From Thalassoglobus sp. JC818 (GTDB lineage: Bacteria > Planctomycetota > Planctomycetia > Planctomycetales > Planctomycetaceae): DNA of 64,000 nucleotides. The notes under the pieces were generated by a model. That model was not told the origin of the DNA. It saw nothing but the letters and a program-made list of their open reading frames with translations, and made no database searches. Each line of letters starts with the position of its first letter. Within the stretch, counting starts at the first letter, position 1. Position numbers and translations under genes: made by a program. The DNA lies in assembly GCF_040717535.1 (NCBI RefSeq), contig NZ_JBFEFI010000001.1:1-64000 (forward strand), in the 5' to 3' direction. Positions 47,202 to 56,406 of this stretch are shown here, piece by piece.

Positions 47202-49160
47202 TTATTCGTTGCCGAGAACGACTGTTTCTTTAAACGGCAAGCTGTCAGCGATTTTATGAATCAGATCACGGAACGTGCCATGGTTTTCATCAAGTTCTTC
47301 AACGATTCGTTCAATTGCGGCACGATCATATGCTTCCAGTTTCCGACAGAGACCATAAGCCATCATGGTTTCGACGATGTTATGGGTGACACGTTCCCGT
47401 TGAGTCGTTACGAGCAGCCTCTTGAGCCCGTTGAAGTCATCAAAGCGTTCTCCAGAGGAGAGTTGACCGCTGGAGTCGATTGGCAAATCGAGTTCAACCC
47501 ATTCGCTCTGTTTCTTTTTCTTGCGAGTTGACTCCCTGGCTTGGGCAATAAACTCACCGTTGTCGTCATACTCCTGAAGCGAGAAGCCGAGTGGGTCGAT
47601 TTTGTCATGACAGACGGCGCACGTTGCGTTGCTGCGGTGCTGCTCAAAGCGTTGACGAAATGTAAGTTCTTCTCCCGGTGGGCTCGCTGCGACCTGGCCC
47701 ACATCTGCTGGTGGGTCAGGTAAATGTTCACCAAGAACACGTTCCAGAATCCAGGTTCCACGCTGAATGGGACCTTTGTTCATGGCCAAGACTCCCGGCA
47801 TTGTCAGCAGGCCACCTCTCTCCATGGTGTTGTTCAATGTGATTTGCTGATTGGGAACCCTTTCGACTTCGATCCCTTTCTGCTTGGAGTATTTCGCCAT
47901 TTGAACGCGATCGTTCGGGTAGTACTTCGCAGTGTGCGGGTTAATGAAGCTGACGTCGGAATCAATCAGTTCCGTGAGCGGTCGATCATGTCGGAACAGA
48001 TAGTCCAGAAAATCGACAGCTTGAGTGAAGAGTGCATCCGCTACAGGTGGATTGTTGGAAACGTGTTCGATCTCGCTCAGCGAAAACCACTGAACTCCGA
48101 AGTCCTCGGCCAAGGATCTCGCTTTGGGAGAAGCTAACATACGATCGATTTGAGCGTGATAAACGTCCGCCTGCCCCAGTTGTCCTTCTGCCGCGAGGTT
48201 TAATAATTCTTGATCCGGCATATCAGCCCAGAGGAAATAACTTAGACGCTCGGCCAACTCGAAATCATCCACCGGAACTCGTTGGTCACGTGGAACGTCC
48301 AGCAACAATCCTCTAAAGAGAAACTGAGGCGACATCAGGATTGTCTTGATCTCTCGTCGAAGCCGGATCTCCAAATCGGAACCTTGGTAGCCAGTCACTT
48401 CCGAGACCGATCTGCTCACCACGGAATCATCCACTGTCCGTCGATACGCTCGAGGAATGAGCGTTCTCAGCATTCGCTTGGCTTGCTGTTCGGTGAGAAA
48501 ATCACCATCGATCGGCCCGGTGAAAGCTTCCAGTTCCGATTGATATTGAGGCGAGAACAGTCGCTCCAAAGCATTGTCGATGATGTACGAATATTGATTC
48601 CAGGCAAGCGTTGTAAGCGGATTAGCTGACGTGTCATTCTTGAACCGACTCGGTCCGGGGGGATCGATGGGCAATAACTTCAAGACAAGTGAAGTTTCGG
48701 AAACGGTCTGCTCCGCTTCCCGAATGACGACGTCGAGCTCAAAACCCAACAATGACTGCAAAGTATTTCGATATTCAACCACGGAAAGCCTGCGCGGGCG
48801 GAGGTATCCCGGATGCGGCTGAACGGACTCAACAAATCGTTTCTGATACCAATGCTTGAACTGCTCTCTCTGCATGGGTGTCGGTTGCAGTTCATCTTCT
48901 GGCGGCATTGAACCATCAACCACCAGTTCAGCCGCTCTCTCCCAGATTTCAAATGCCTCATCCAATTTTGCAGGAGATTGGATTTCGAGAAAGTTCACCT
49001 CCCCGTAAACATCGTCTTCAGCTCCGTGACAGCGGATGCAGTATTGCTTCAAGAATGGTTCAACGAAGGTGCTGAAGTCATTTGCACGAACGGCTTGAGG
49101 GAGCGAACTAACCCAGATACAGAGCAGGGTGGGCAATGATCGTGTCAGACTGAAATTCAA
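47202..49160 (-). CDS. planctomycete cytochrome-like protein with DUF1587/1592/1588/1585 domains
   Basis: The protein has 652 residues with an N-terminal signal peptide (LPTLLCIWVSSLPQAV). A haem motif, QYCIRCHGAEDD, lies near residue 40. RPRRLSVVEYRNTLQSLLG marks DUF1587; RRTVDDSVV and FLFRGLLLDV belong to DUF1595/DUF1592; a second CxxCH in NATCAVCHDKIDPLGFSLQEYD belongs to DUF1588, and the last 70 residues to DUF1585 (TMMAYGLCRKLEAYD). The protein is exported and probably haem-bearing; its electron partner is not known. First gene of the pair with DUF1552. Confidence 0.92.
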   Translation of the reverse strand: MNFSLTRSLPTLLCIWVSSLPQAVRANDFSTFVEPFLKQYCIRCHGAEDDVYGEVNFLEIQSPAKLDEAFEIWERAAELVVDGSMPPEDELQPTPMQREQFKHWYQKRFVESVQPHPGYLRPRRLSVVEYRNTLQSLLGFELDVVIREAEQTVSETSLVLKLLPIDPPGPSRFKNDTSANPLTTLAWNQYSYIIDNALERLFSPQYQSELEAFTGPIDGDFLTEQQAKRMLRTLIPRAYRRTVDDSVVSRSVSEVTGYQGSDLEIRLRREIKTILMSPQFLFRGLLLDVPRDQRVPVDDFELAERLSYFLWADMPDQELLNLAAEGQLGQADVYHAQIDRMLASPKARSLAEDFGVQWFSLSEIEHVSNNPPVADALFTQAVDFLDYLFRHDRPLTELIDSDVSFINPHTAKYYPNDRVQMAKYSKQKGIEVERVPNQQITLNNTMERGGLLTMPGVLAMNKGPIQRGTWILERVLGEHLPDPPADVGQVAASPPGEELTFRQRFEQHRSNATCAVCHDKIDPLGFSLQEYDDNGEFIAQARESTRKKKKQSEWVELDLPIDSSGQLSSGERFDDFNGLKRLLVTTQRERVTHNIVETMMAYGLCRKLEAYDRAAIERIVEELDENHGTFRDLIHKIADSLPFKETVVLGNE

Positions 49161-49865
49161 AGCAGTCTCGATATTCTACGGTGGTCGGATTCGAACGACT
49201 TCTCGATACGCAAGCATTTACCGATCAGTGAAGATAACTGAATCCTCTGACAGACGTAAACTGACGTTTGGAAAACGTTCGGACCCGAAGCTCGGATCAA
49301 TCTTCTCGCGACAGCTGAGGAGACCTTGTTGGCATCTTCATGAAGGGATTGGGAGAAGATCGACTCGGCATCCGCTATACCCAGATCGCAGAACAGTCCC
49401 AGCGTATCTCGTCCATATAGATCACTCAACGAAATCGCCGCTCCTGGACAGCAGTGAACGGATTGGTTGTCAGCACAGGATATAGAGTCTGTGGTCGGCA
49501 GATGGAAAGACGTTCCACTCTTCGTGGCCATGTTTGGATCGACGCTTCGATGATGCCATTCTTCAAAGGTGCTGCGAGATATTGGCTCAGAATGAACTCT
49601 CATAAGCGAGTCTCGAGTGGATCCGAAACGATGCTGAACCGAGTTTCGAGCGTGACAAAATATTGTAGGCCACTGACGCTGTACTTCATGGTTCCTTGAG
49701 TGTTCTTTAGTACGATTGAGGGTCGTCGTGTTGCCTTCGTGTAAGTGCTGACACATGATGACCGCGAGGAAGGCGTCTCTCCATTCAGACTCCAACTAAT
49801 TGCTCGTCGGCAAGACGGCATTCAGGTCGCGTTGTAAGACATATTGGAATGACGAGGTAACGGCA
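49161..49865. other. 705-base gap without a recognised gene
   Basis: This gap separates the divergent DUF1592 and SDR genes. On the minus strand a frame of about 212 codons (49157-49795) is open, but it is rich in His, Ser, Cys and Arg, has no known motif and would overlap the start of the DUF1592 gene; it may be a decayed gene or chance. A sequence like the 3' end of a tRNA occurs near 49180-49200 but has no cloverleaf. Promoters for both neighbours should lie here. Confidence 0.45.
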
Positions 49866-50663
49866 GTGACACCACTCAAAAACAAAAATGCGATTGTCAC
49901 AGGAGCCAGTCGAGGTATCGGCGCGGCGATTGCCGTTGCTCTGGCTGAAGCTGGTGCCAATGTGGCCATCAACTTTGTAGGCTCGACCGTTGAAGCGGAG
50001 AACGTGGCGGAGCAATGCCGCAGCTACGGAGTGAAAGCTCGATTGGCTCAAGCGGACATTGGTGTTCAGTCGGAAGTCGAACGGATCGTTGCGGAAACAG
50101 TCGACGAGTTCGGCGGGCTGGACATCGCAGTCTCAAACGCAGCTTACAGTGATCGCGAGTTGTTCTACGAAGCCGACATGGACGGATTCGAAAAGACGAT
50201 TCAAGTCACGATGTGGGGTGCATTCTATCTGCTGAGAGCCGCTGCGCGTCACATGATTGCAACGCAGACACAAGGGGCAATTGTGATTGTCAGTTCGCCT
50301 CACAGTTGGCGGCCCATCCCCGGTGCGATGGCTTACAACATGTCTAAGGCAGCGATCGATCAGATGGCCAGGACCGCCGCGACCGAACTCTGCAGCAAGC
50401 GAATTCGAGTCAACACGATGCATCCCGGATGGATTGATACTCCTGGCGAACGCAAATTCTTCAGTGAAGAAAAGCTCGCCGAGAAAGGGGCAGAACTTCC
50501 TTGGGGACGACTCGGAAAACCAGAAGAGATCGCGCGAGGCGTTGTCTTCATGTGTGATCCGGCCAGCGACTACATGACTGGGAGTTCAATGCTGATTGAC
50601 GGTGGAATCGAGTTGCCGGTCGAAGAAATGCATCGACTTGAAATGCCAGAGAACGTCAGCTGA
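49866..50663 (+). CDS. short-chain dehydrogenase/reductase (SDR)
   Basis: The product has about 265 residues and is a classical SDR: TGASRGIGAAIAVALAEAG (nucleotide loop), SNAAYSDRELFYE, VIVSSPHSW and YNMSKAAIDQM (catalytic Ser, Tyr and Lys), NTMHPGWIDTPGE and SSMLIDGGIELPV at the C-terminus. It oxidises or reduces a sugar or alcohol with NAD(P); its position before sulfatase genes suggests a polysaccharide-derived sugar. GTG at 49866 is chosen because GAGG sits upstream at good distance and the longer frame from 49800 adds residues without homology. Confidence 0.9.
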   Translation: MTPLKNKNAIVTGASRGIGAAIAVALAEAGANVAINFVGSTVEAENVAEQCRSYGVKARLAQADIGVQSEVERIVAETVDEFGGLDIAVSNAAYSDRELFYEADMDGFEKTIQVTMWGAFYLLRAAARHMIATQTQGAIVIVSSPHSWRPIPGAMAYNMSKAAIDQMARTAATELCSKRIRVNTMHPGWIDTPGERKFFSEEKLAEKGAELPWGRLGKPEEIARGVVFMCDPASDYMTGSSMLIDGGIELPVEEMHRLEMPENVS

Positions 50664-50808
50664 TCCTCTAAGCAAGACCGGACTCTCTTTGAATTGGTGC
50701 TGCTTGTTTGGAAGATGAGACCTGTCTCGACCGGCGGCATTTCGAAATCAAGATTCTGCGTTCAATTGAGATCGACCAGTCTTCAACCGTGCTTCAGTTT
50801 GGAGTTCA

Positions 50809-52263
50809 ATGATGCGGCAAAACGGAATGCGGATACCACAACTGCTCCTGCTTCTAATCGCATCTGCAATCGGTAGCTGGAGCAATGCTGAAGAGCCGCG
50901 TTCCATGAACGTGTTGATGATCGCCATTGACGATCTCAATGACTATCCATCTTTGATGCAGAATTACCCGGGTGTGAAAACGCCTAACTTCGACGCCTTC
51001 GCCAAAACCGCATTGCACTTCACCCGAGCTTATTGCCCCGGGACAATGTGCAATCCATCCCGTTCAGCAATTTTGAGTGGCGTCGCCCCATACCGATCGG
51101 GCATCTACCAGAACGGTCAACTGTGGCAGGACTCAGCGCTCCTGAATTCGGTAAAGACAATGCCGCAAGTCTTCCGTGACTCGGGTTACCACACAATGGG
51201 TTCGGGAAAGCTCTATCACAGCAAGCCGACGGACAAACAATGGGTAGCGCAGTGGGACGACGACGAAGGAGGCAGCGGGAAGTTCGCTCCGAATGTCAAA
51301 CCGAATCCGATTCCAGATTCAGTCGAGAAACCTCCGCTCTTCAATTACGGCGCTGTTGATCAGTCCGAAGTCAGTGATTTTCAGCTTCTGGATTTCGCCC
51401 GCAAGCGCCTTGCAGCATCTTATGACAAACCTTTCTTCATGGCACACGGGATTCGTTATCCCCACAATCCATGGGTGGTGCCGCAGCGATTTCTCGATCT
51501 CTATCCCGATTCTGAACTGACGTTTCCGCCGCCTGGCTACAAGGCAGATGATCTTGACGACGTCCCTGCTGTTGCCCGTGATTACGCCGCGAATCCAGTT
51601 GACCGCGAAGCACTGGAAAGGGCAGGGCATTGGAAGCCAGTCGTTCGTCACTACCTCGCATCCGTTTCTGCTGCGGATGAAGTTTTCGGCGAAGTGATCA
51701 ATGCATTGGACGCGAGCCCGTATGCCGACAACACCATCGTTGTCGTTTGGGCCGATCATGGTTTTCACTTGGGCGAAAAAGACCACTTCGCCAAGTACGC
51801 TCTTTGGGAACAAACAACCAACGTCTTGTTCATGGTACGAGTTCCCGGAATGACATCCGGCGGATCAACATGTGAACGGACGGTATTGCTTCAAGATCTC
51901 TATCCAACACTCGTCGATCTCTGTCAATTAAAAGATCCCGGCCATCGACTTGACGGTCGCAGTCTTCTCCCACTGCTTAAGTCGCCAGAGGCTGAGTGGC
52001 CTTATCCCGCGATCACGACTCACATGCGAGGTGACCACGCAGTCCGAAGCGAAGACTTCCGCTTCATCCGATACCATAATGGTTCGCAAGAGTTGTATGA
52101 CGAAGCAGTAGACCCGAACGAGTGGACCAATCTCGCCGAGAAACCTGAGTTCAAAACCGTCATCGAAGAATTGGAGGCAAGTTTGCCCAAAGAAAACGCG
52201 GAGCCTCCACCTTCGAGCAAAAAGCAAAAGCGGAAACAGACCCGGAAGCAACTCAATCAGTAG
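50809..52263 (+). CDS. secreted iduronate-2-sulfatase-type sulfatase
   Basis: The protein has 484 residues with signal peptide IPQLLLLLIASAIGSWSNA. Metal site NVLMIAIDDLNDYPS; formylglycine motif Cys81 in TMCNPSRSAILSGVAP (C-N-P-S-R). The second metal site is VVVWADHGFHLGEKDHFAKYALWEQ, a pattern typical of iduronate-2-sulfatase-type family members. Basic, Lys-rich C-terminal tail. Substrate not proven. GGAG lies just upstream of the ATG at 50809. It is the first of four same-direction sulfatase genes. Confidence 0.92.
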   Translation: MMRQNGMRIPQLLLLLIASAIGSWSNAEEPRSMNVLMIAIDDLNDYPSLMQNYPGVKTPNFDAFAKTALHFTRAYCPGTMCNPSRSAILSGVAPYRSGIYQNGQLWQDSALLNSVKTMPQVFRDSGYHTMGSGKLYHSKPTDKQWVAQWDDDEGGSGKFAPNVKPNPIPDSVEKPPLFNYGAVDQSEVSDFQLLDFARKRLAASYDKPFFMAHGIRYPHNPWVVPQRFLDLYPDSELTFPPPGYKADDLDDVPAVARDYAANPVDREALERAGHWKPVVRHYLASVSAADEVFGEVINALDASPYADNTIVVVWADHGFHLGEKDHFAKYALWEQTTNVLFMVRVPGMTSGGSTCERTVLLQDLYPTLVDLCQLKDPGHRLDGRSLLPLLKSPEAEWPYPAITTHMRGDHAVRSEDFRFIRYHNGSQELYDEAVDPNEWTNLAEKPEFKTVIEELEASLPKENAEPPPSSKKQKRKQTRKQLNQ

Positions 52264-52322
52264 TAGCTCAGGCCTGCAGCGTTTGAATCAACAGAAACTC
52301 AAGATACCAAGGCCCGCCCAAC

Positions 52323-53846
52323 GTGATCCGCAATCGACATCTCTTCGTTCTGGCAATCTTCTGTTTCGCGATTTTCAATGGCAGGCTGCTTTCATCTGCC
52401 GAGGCAGTTGAGCCTCAACGTCCCAACATTCTGTTTGTCATTGCGGACGATTGCACGCACCTCGACATCGGATGTTATGGAGGACAAGCTCATACGCCGA
52501 ACATTGACCGACTCGCTGGCGAAGGCATGCGATTCACTCGCTGTTTCCAAACAACTGCGATGTGCTCTCCGACCCGACACGCGATCTACACCGGCCTTTA
52601 CCCTGTGAAATCCGGGGCTTGGACAAATCACACCTTCGCCTACCCCGACGTTCAGAGCATTGTTCACGATCTTAAGCCACTTGGCTATCGAGTCGCTTTG
52701 TCAGGCAAGACGCACATCAACCCGCCATCAATTTTCCCATTCGAATATTCGGAGGCCCCGAAGAAGAAAGACAAAAAGCGAGCGAAGGAAGACTCTGTTA
52801 TTGATTTTAATGCTGTGGAAAAATTGTTTGCTGAGTCACAGGAGTCGAATACGCCATTCGCGTTGTTCGCCTGCTCGAACGAACCGCATGGTCCTTACAA
52901 TAAGGGCAAAGAATACCGCGACCTTTACAAGCTTCAGAAATTGAAGCTGCGTCCCAATTTTGTCGACACGCCCGCGACTCGCATTGAGTATCGCAACTAT
53001 CTGGCGGAAATCACATTCTTCGACGCTGAAGTAGGCACGCTTCTTTCACTTCTTGATAAATACAATCACGCTGACAACACGCTGGTGGTTGTCGTCAGTG
53101 AGCAGGGGAGTGCATTTCCGGGCGGGAAATGGACCTGCTACGACAAGGGGCTGCAGTCAGCACTCATCGCACGACTACCCGGTCAGATCGCTGCCAACAC
53201 AACAACGGACGCGATGGTCGAGTACATTGACCTGTTGCCGACGTTTGTGGAAGTGGCGGGTGGTCAACCTCGCGACGAACTCGACGGAAGATCGTTCTGG
53301 CCGGTTTTGCAAGGTCTAACGGATGAGCATAAATCGGTGGTCTACGGACTTCAAACATCACGCGGAATCTTTAACGGTCCTCCGCACTATGCCATTCGAT
53401 CGATCCGAAATGATCGGTTTAAACTCGTACTGAATCTTTCGCATGATCAGACGTTCCAAAACTACGTTGTCGGTCACCCGTTCTTCCTTGAGTGGAAAGA
53501 GAAAGCTGCTGCTGGCGATTCGCATGCTGCCGCTCGTGTTGAAGCGCACGGCACGCGACCACCCGTCGAATTCTACGACATACAACTAGATCCACTCGAG
53601 ATGACCAACCTTGCTGAAGTTCCTGCGTACGCCGACGACATCGAAACCCTTCGCGAACAGCTACATGCCTGGATGAAGTCACAAGGTGATCACGGCTTAG
53701 AAACAGAGATGCAAGCCTACACTCGAATGACAGCTGGCAACGCTGAAGTGAAGATGTTCCACAAGGATGAGGGGCTCACCACAGGCACTTTATATGCTCA
53801 GCCGCGTCCGGAGACGCAACTTCAGTTGCGTGACGATTCACGATGA
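52323..53846 (+). CDS. secreted heparan N-sulfatase-type sulfatase
   Basis: The protein has 507 residues. It begins with GTG at 52323 and a signal peptide (HLFVLAIFCFAIFNGRLL). Motifs: RPNILFVIADDCTHLDIGCYGG, Cys81 in TTAMCSPTRHAIYTGLYP (C-S-P-T-R) and LVVVVSEQGSAFPGGKWTCYDKGL. The last pattern, with Gln instead of the usual Asn in SDNG, resembles N-sulfoglucosamine-type sulfatases. Similar in build to the gene at 56407, so the two may be paralogues. Substrate not established. Confidence 0.9.
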   Translation: MIRNRHLFVLAIFCFAIFNGRLLSSAEAVEPQRPNILFVIADDCTHLDIGCYGGQAHTPNIDRLAGEGMRFTRCFQTTAMCSPTRHAIYTGLYPVKSGAWTNHTFAYPDVQSIVHDLKPLGYRVALSGKTHINPPSIFPFEYSEAPKKKDKKRAKEDSVIDFNAVEKLFAESQESNTPFALFACSNEPHGPYNKGKEYRDLYKLQKLKLRPNFVDTPATRIEYRNYLAEITFFDAEVGTLLSLLDKYNHADNTLVVVVSEQGSAFPGGKWTCYDKGLQSALIARLPGQIAANTTTDAMVEYIDLLPTFVEVAGGQPRDELDGRSFWPVLQGLTDEHKSVVYGLQTSRGIFNGPPHYAIRSIRNDRFKLVLNLSHDQTFQNYVVGHPFFLEWKEKAAAGDSHAAARVEAHGTRPPVEFYDIQLDPLEMTNLAEVPAYADDIETLREQLHAWMKSQGDHGLETEMQAYTRMTAGNAEVKMFHKDEGLTTGTLYAQPRPETQLQLRDDSR

Positions 53847-53912
53847 GTCTGAGGGATTCGGATTGGCGTACATTCTCGACGAGCCCACTACTGCAGATCA
53901 GACTGGCGTAAA

Positions 53913-56084
53913 ATGAGTTGTTTATTAACGAAGTTGCTTGCAATGAATCCGGGAAAAAATTGGACAACGCCAACTGTTGTTCCGGTGGCCTGTTTCATTT
54001 CTCTCTTCGCAGCACCAGCAGATTTAGCGAAGGCGAAAGACCAGCCGAACATCATTGTCATTCTGGCTGATGACCTCGGCTATTCTGATCTTGGATGCTA
54101 CGGAGGCGAGATCAATACTCCGAATATCGACGCCCTCGCTGTGAACGGAGTTCGGATGACGCAGGTGTATAACTCCGCGAGGTGTTGTCCGAGCCGAGCG
54201 TCACTCATGACCGGGCTCTATCCGACACAAGCCGGGATCGGCGATTTCACAACTAACAAGCCGAACCCGACGCGTGGTCCGGGATACCTGGGAAGGCTAA
54301 ATGAAAGCTGCGCGACGATTGCGGAGGTGCTTAAGCCCGCAGGGTACGGTTGCTACTACGTTGGCAAGTGGCACATGCATCATGAGACCGGACCGATCAA
54401 GCGAGGCTTTGATGAGTTTTACGGGTACACACGCGATCACTCGCACGATCAATACGATGCAGACTATTACATCCGGTTGCCAGAGGGTCGAGCAAAAGAA
54501 ATCGACCCGCCCGCAGATGATTATTACGCGACCGATGTCTTCAACGACTACGCCATTGAATTCATTCAACAAGGCCAGAAGTCATCACAGCCATGGTTCC
54601 TGTTTCTCGGGCACTCATCGCCACACTTTCCGGTACAGGCACCTGCCGATCGAGCTGACAAGTACGATGAAGTCTATCAGCGAGGCTGGGACGTGCTGCG
54701 GGAAGAACGCTTCGAGCGGATGAAGCAACTCGGTTTAATCGACCACGATCGCTGGCAATTGTCGCCTCGTAGTATTGTCCCTGTGGACCGCGATGACATT
54801 GCAAATCACTACTCCGGGGAAGAAAACCCATCTTGGGATTCTTTAGACGAGGAACGCCAACTCGACCTCGCTCGCCGAATGGCGATCTTCGCCGCAATGG
54901 TGGAAGGAGTCGATAAGGGTGTCGGACGAATCGTCAAACATCTCAAGGAAACGAATGAACTCGACAATACGCTGATTCTGTTTCTCAGCGACAACGGTGC
55001 ATGTTACGAATGGGGTCCGTTCGGTTTTGATGGAACGTCTCGCAAAGGCGAAACAATCCTGAGGACAGGCGACGACCTGCGAGCGATCGGCGGGCGTGGA
55101 ACGCATCAATCATACGGCAGTGCCTGGGCAAATTTAGGTAACACTCCATTCCGACTTTACAAACACTTCACGCATGAAGGCGGCATCAGCACTCCATTTA
55201 TCGCCCACTGGCCGGCAGGCATCGGTCAACCTGACAAATGGATTCGTGATCCAGCACATGTCATGGATTTGATGCCGACACTGATTGAGGCTGCCGGAGC
55301 CACTTATCCAAAGAAACTCAATGGAAATGTCATCACTCCGCTTGAAGGGACAAGCCTACTGCCAGCCATGAAAGGCGAATCACTTCCGGACCGAACAATT
55401 GGTTTTGATCACCAGGCCGCACACGCGATTCGGCAAGGTGATTGGAAAGCTGTTTATTCAAAACGGATGCCGCATGAACTGAAATGGGAGCTTTACAACC
55501 TCGCGGAAGATCGGTGCGAAATGATCGACTTGGCGGATCAACATCCCGATCGACTCAAGCAAATGTCGTCCGACTGGGACAGTTGGGCTCGACGTGTCGG
55601 TGTGATTTGGGAGCGAGAGACCGCAGTGAACGAAGCCAAAACGCAACCGCCCGAGATCGCGAATCGCTCCTTGAGAATCGAAGCCACTGTCGATGCGTCG
55701 AAACCTGACGGAGTGGTCATCGCTCAGGGAGGAAACCAACACGGCTACTCGCTCCACTTCGTCGACGGAAAGCCTGCGTTCGACGTCCGAATCAACGGTG
55801 ACGTGAGACGTGTTTCGTTAGACCAGAGAGTAGAAGGCCGAATTCGATTGGAAGCAACATTAACCGCAGAACTCATGACTCTTCGCGCCGGAGAACAGGA
55901 AGCTTCGACGCAGTCACCAGGTCTGATTCCGGTGCAACCGATCGATAGCCTGAGCGTTGGTTTTGATGACCGAACCGCAGCAGGAGACTACGAAGCTCCA
56001 AATCCGTTCAACGGGAAAGTCTTGCGTCATCGCATCAAAGGAAATGACACTCGCACCAAAGATAACCGAAGCAACAAACAATAG
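53913..56084 (+). CDS. large secreted arylsulfatase with C-terminal extension
   Basis: The protein has 723 residues, with a hydrophobic N-terminal export segment (VVPVACFISLFAAPADLA). Motifs: NIIVILADDLGYSDLGCYGG, Cys91 in NSARCCPSRASLMTGLYP (C-C-P-S-R) and LFLSDNGACYEWGPFG. This is an arylsulfatase of the AslA-like type. About 120 C-terminal residues after the sulfatase fold form a beta-rich extension of unknown role (RIEATVDASKPDGVVIAQGG). The start at 53913 has a weak ribosome site; 53943 is an alternative. Confidence 0.92.
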   Translation: MSCLLTKLLAMNPGKNWTTPTVVPVACFISLFAAPADLAKAKDQPNIIVILADDLGYSDLGCYGGEINTPNIDALAVNGVRMTQVYNSARCCPSRASLMTGLYPTQAGIGDFTTNKPNPTRGPGYLGRLNESCATIAEVLKPAGYGCYYVGKWHMHHETGPIKRGFDEFYGYTRDHSHDQYDADYYIRLPEGRAKEIDPPADDYYATDVFNDYAIEFIQQGQKSSQPWFLFLGHSSPHFPVQAPADRADKYDEVYQRGWDVLREERFERMKQLGLIDHDRWQLSPRSIVPVDRDDIANHYSGEENPSWDSLDEERQLDLARRMAIFAAMVEGVDKGVGRIVKHLKETNELDNTLILFLSDNGACYEWGPFGFDGTSRKGETILRTGDDLRAIGGRGTHQSYGSAWANLGNTPFRLYKHFTHEGGISTPFIAHWPAGIGQPDKWIRDPAHVMDLMPTLIEAAGATYPKKLNGNVITPLEGTSLLPAMKGESLPDRTIGFDHQAAHAIRQGDWKAVYSKRMPHELKWELYNLAEDRCEMIDLADQHPDRLKQMSSDWDSWARRVGVIWERETAVNEAKTQPPEIANRSLRIEATVDASKPDGVVIAQGGNQHGYSLHFVDGKPAFDVRINGDVRRVSLDQRVEGRIRLEATLTAELMTLRAGEQEASTQSPGLIPVQPIDSLSVGFDDRTAAGDYEAPNPFNGKVLRHRIKGNDTRTKDNRSNKQ

Positions 56085-56406
56085 AACAACGAAGACTCGA
56101 TGCACTTAGCTCCGAAGCGGCAATCGAATCTCGATGACGTTTCAGATCCTCTCTTTACAGCCCCCGACGACAACAGGTCCTATGATCCAGAAGAGGTCTG
56201 AATTCCAGTTCACGTACAAACAACGCAAGGCAAGTATTGTGTCAAGAGGGTGCGAATCGCCGCGTGGTTAAGTCCTGCGATCCGGTTTTGAATTCGCCAA
56301 CCGGAGCCACAGCGAGTTCTCCAGCGGAAATCTGACTGGCGACTGCAAGCATCGAGATCGCAGGAAACGACTCGCTTCGACACATCAGAAAGAAGGGTAT
56401 AAGGAC
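56085..56406. other. 322-base gap between sulfatase genes
   Basis: No reading frame, terminator with T-run or dyad of note was seen here. The only clear signal is AGGGTATAAGGAC directly before the start at 56407, a ribosome site (AAGG). Confidence 0.5.

Noticed and set aside
49180-49200. Sequence like the TpsiC arm and 3' end of a tRNA on the minus strand (GTTCGAATCC)
   Set aside because: The flanking arms do not pair: no 7-bp acceptor stem, D arm or anticodon arm can be drawn.
49157-49795. Open frame of 212 codons on the minus strand
   Set aside because: Rich in His, Cys, Ser and Arg, without motif, and overlapping the start of the DUF1592 gene; treated as an unexplained gap.
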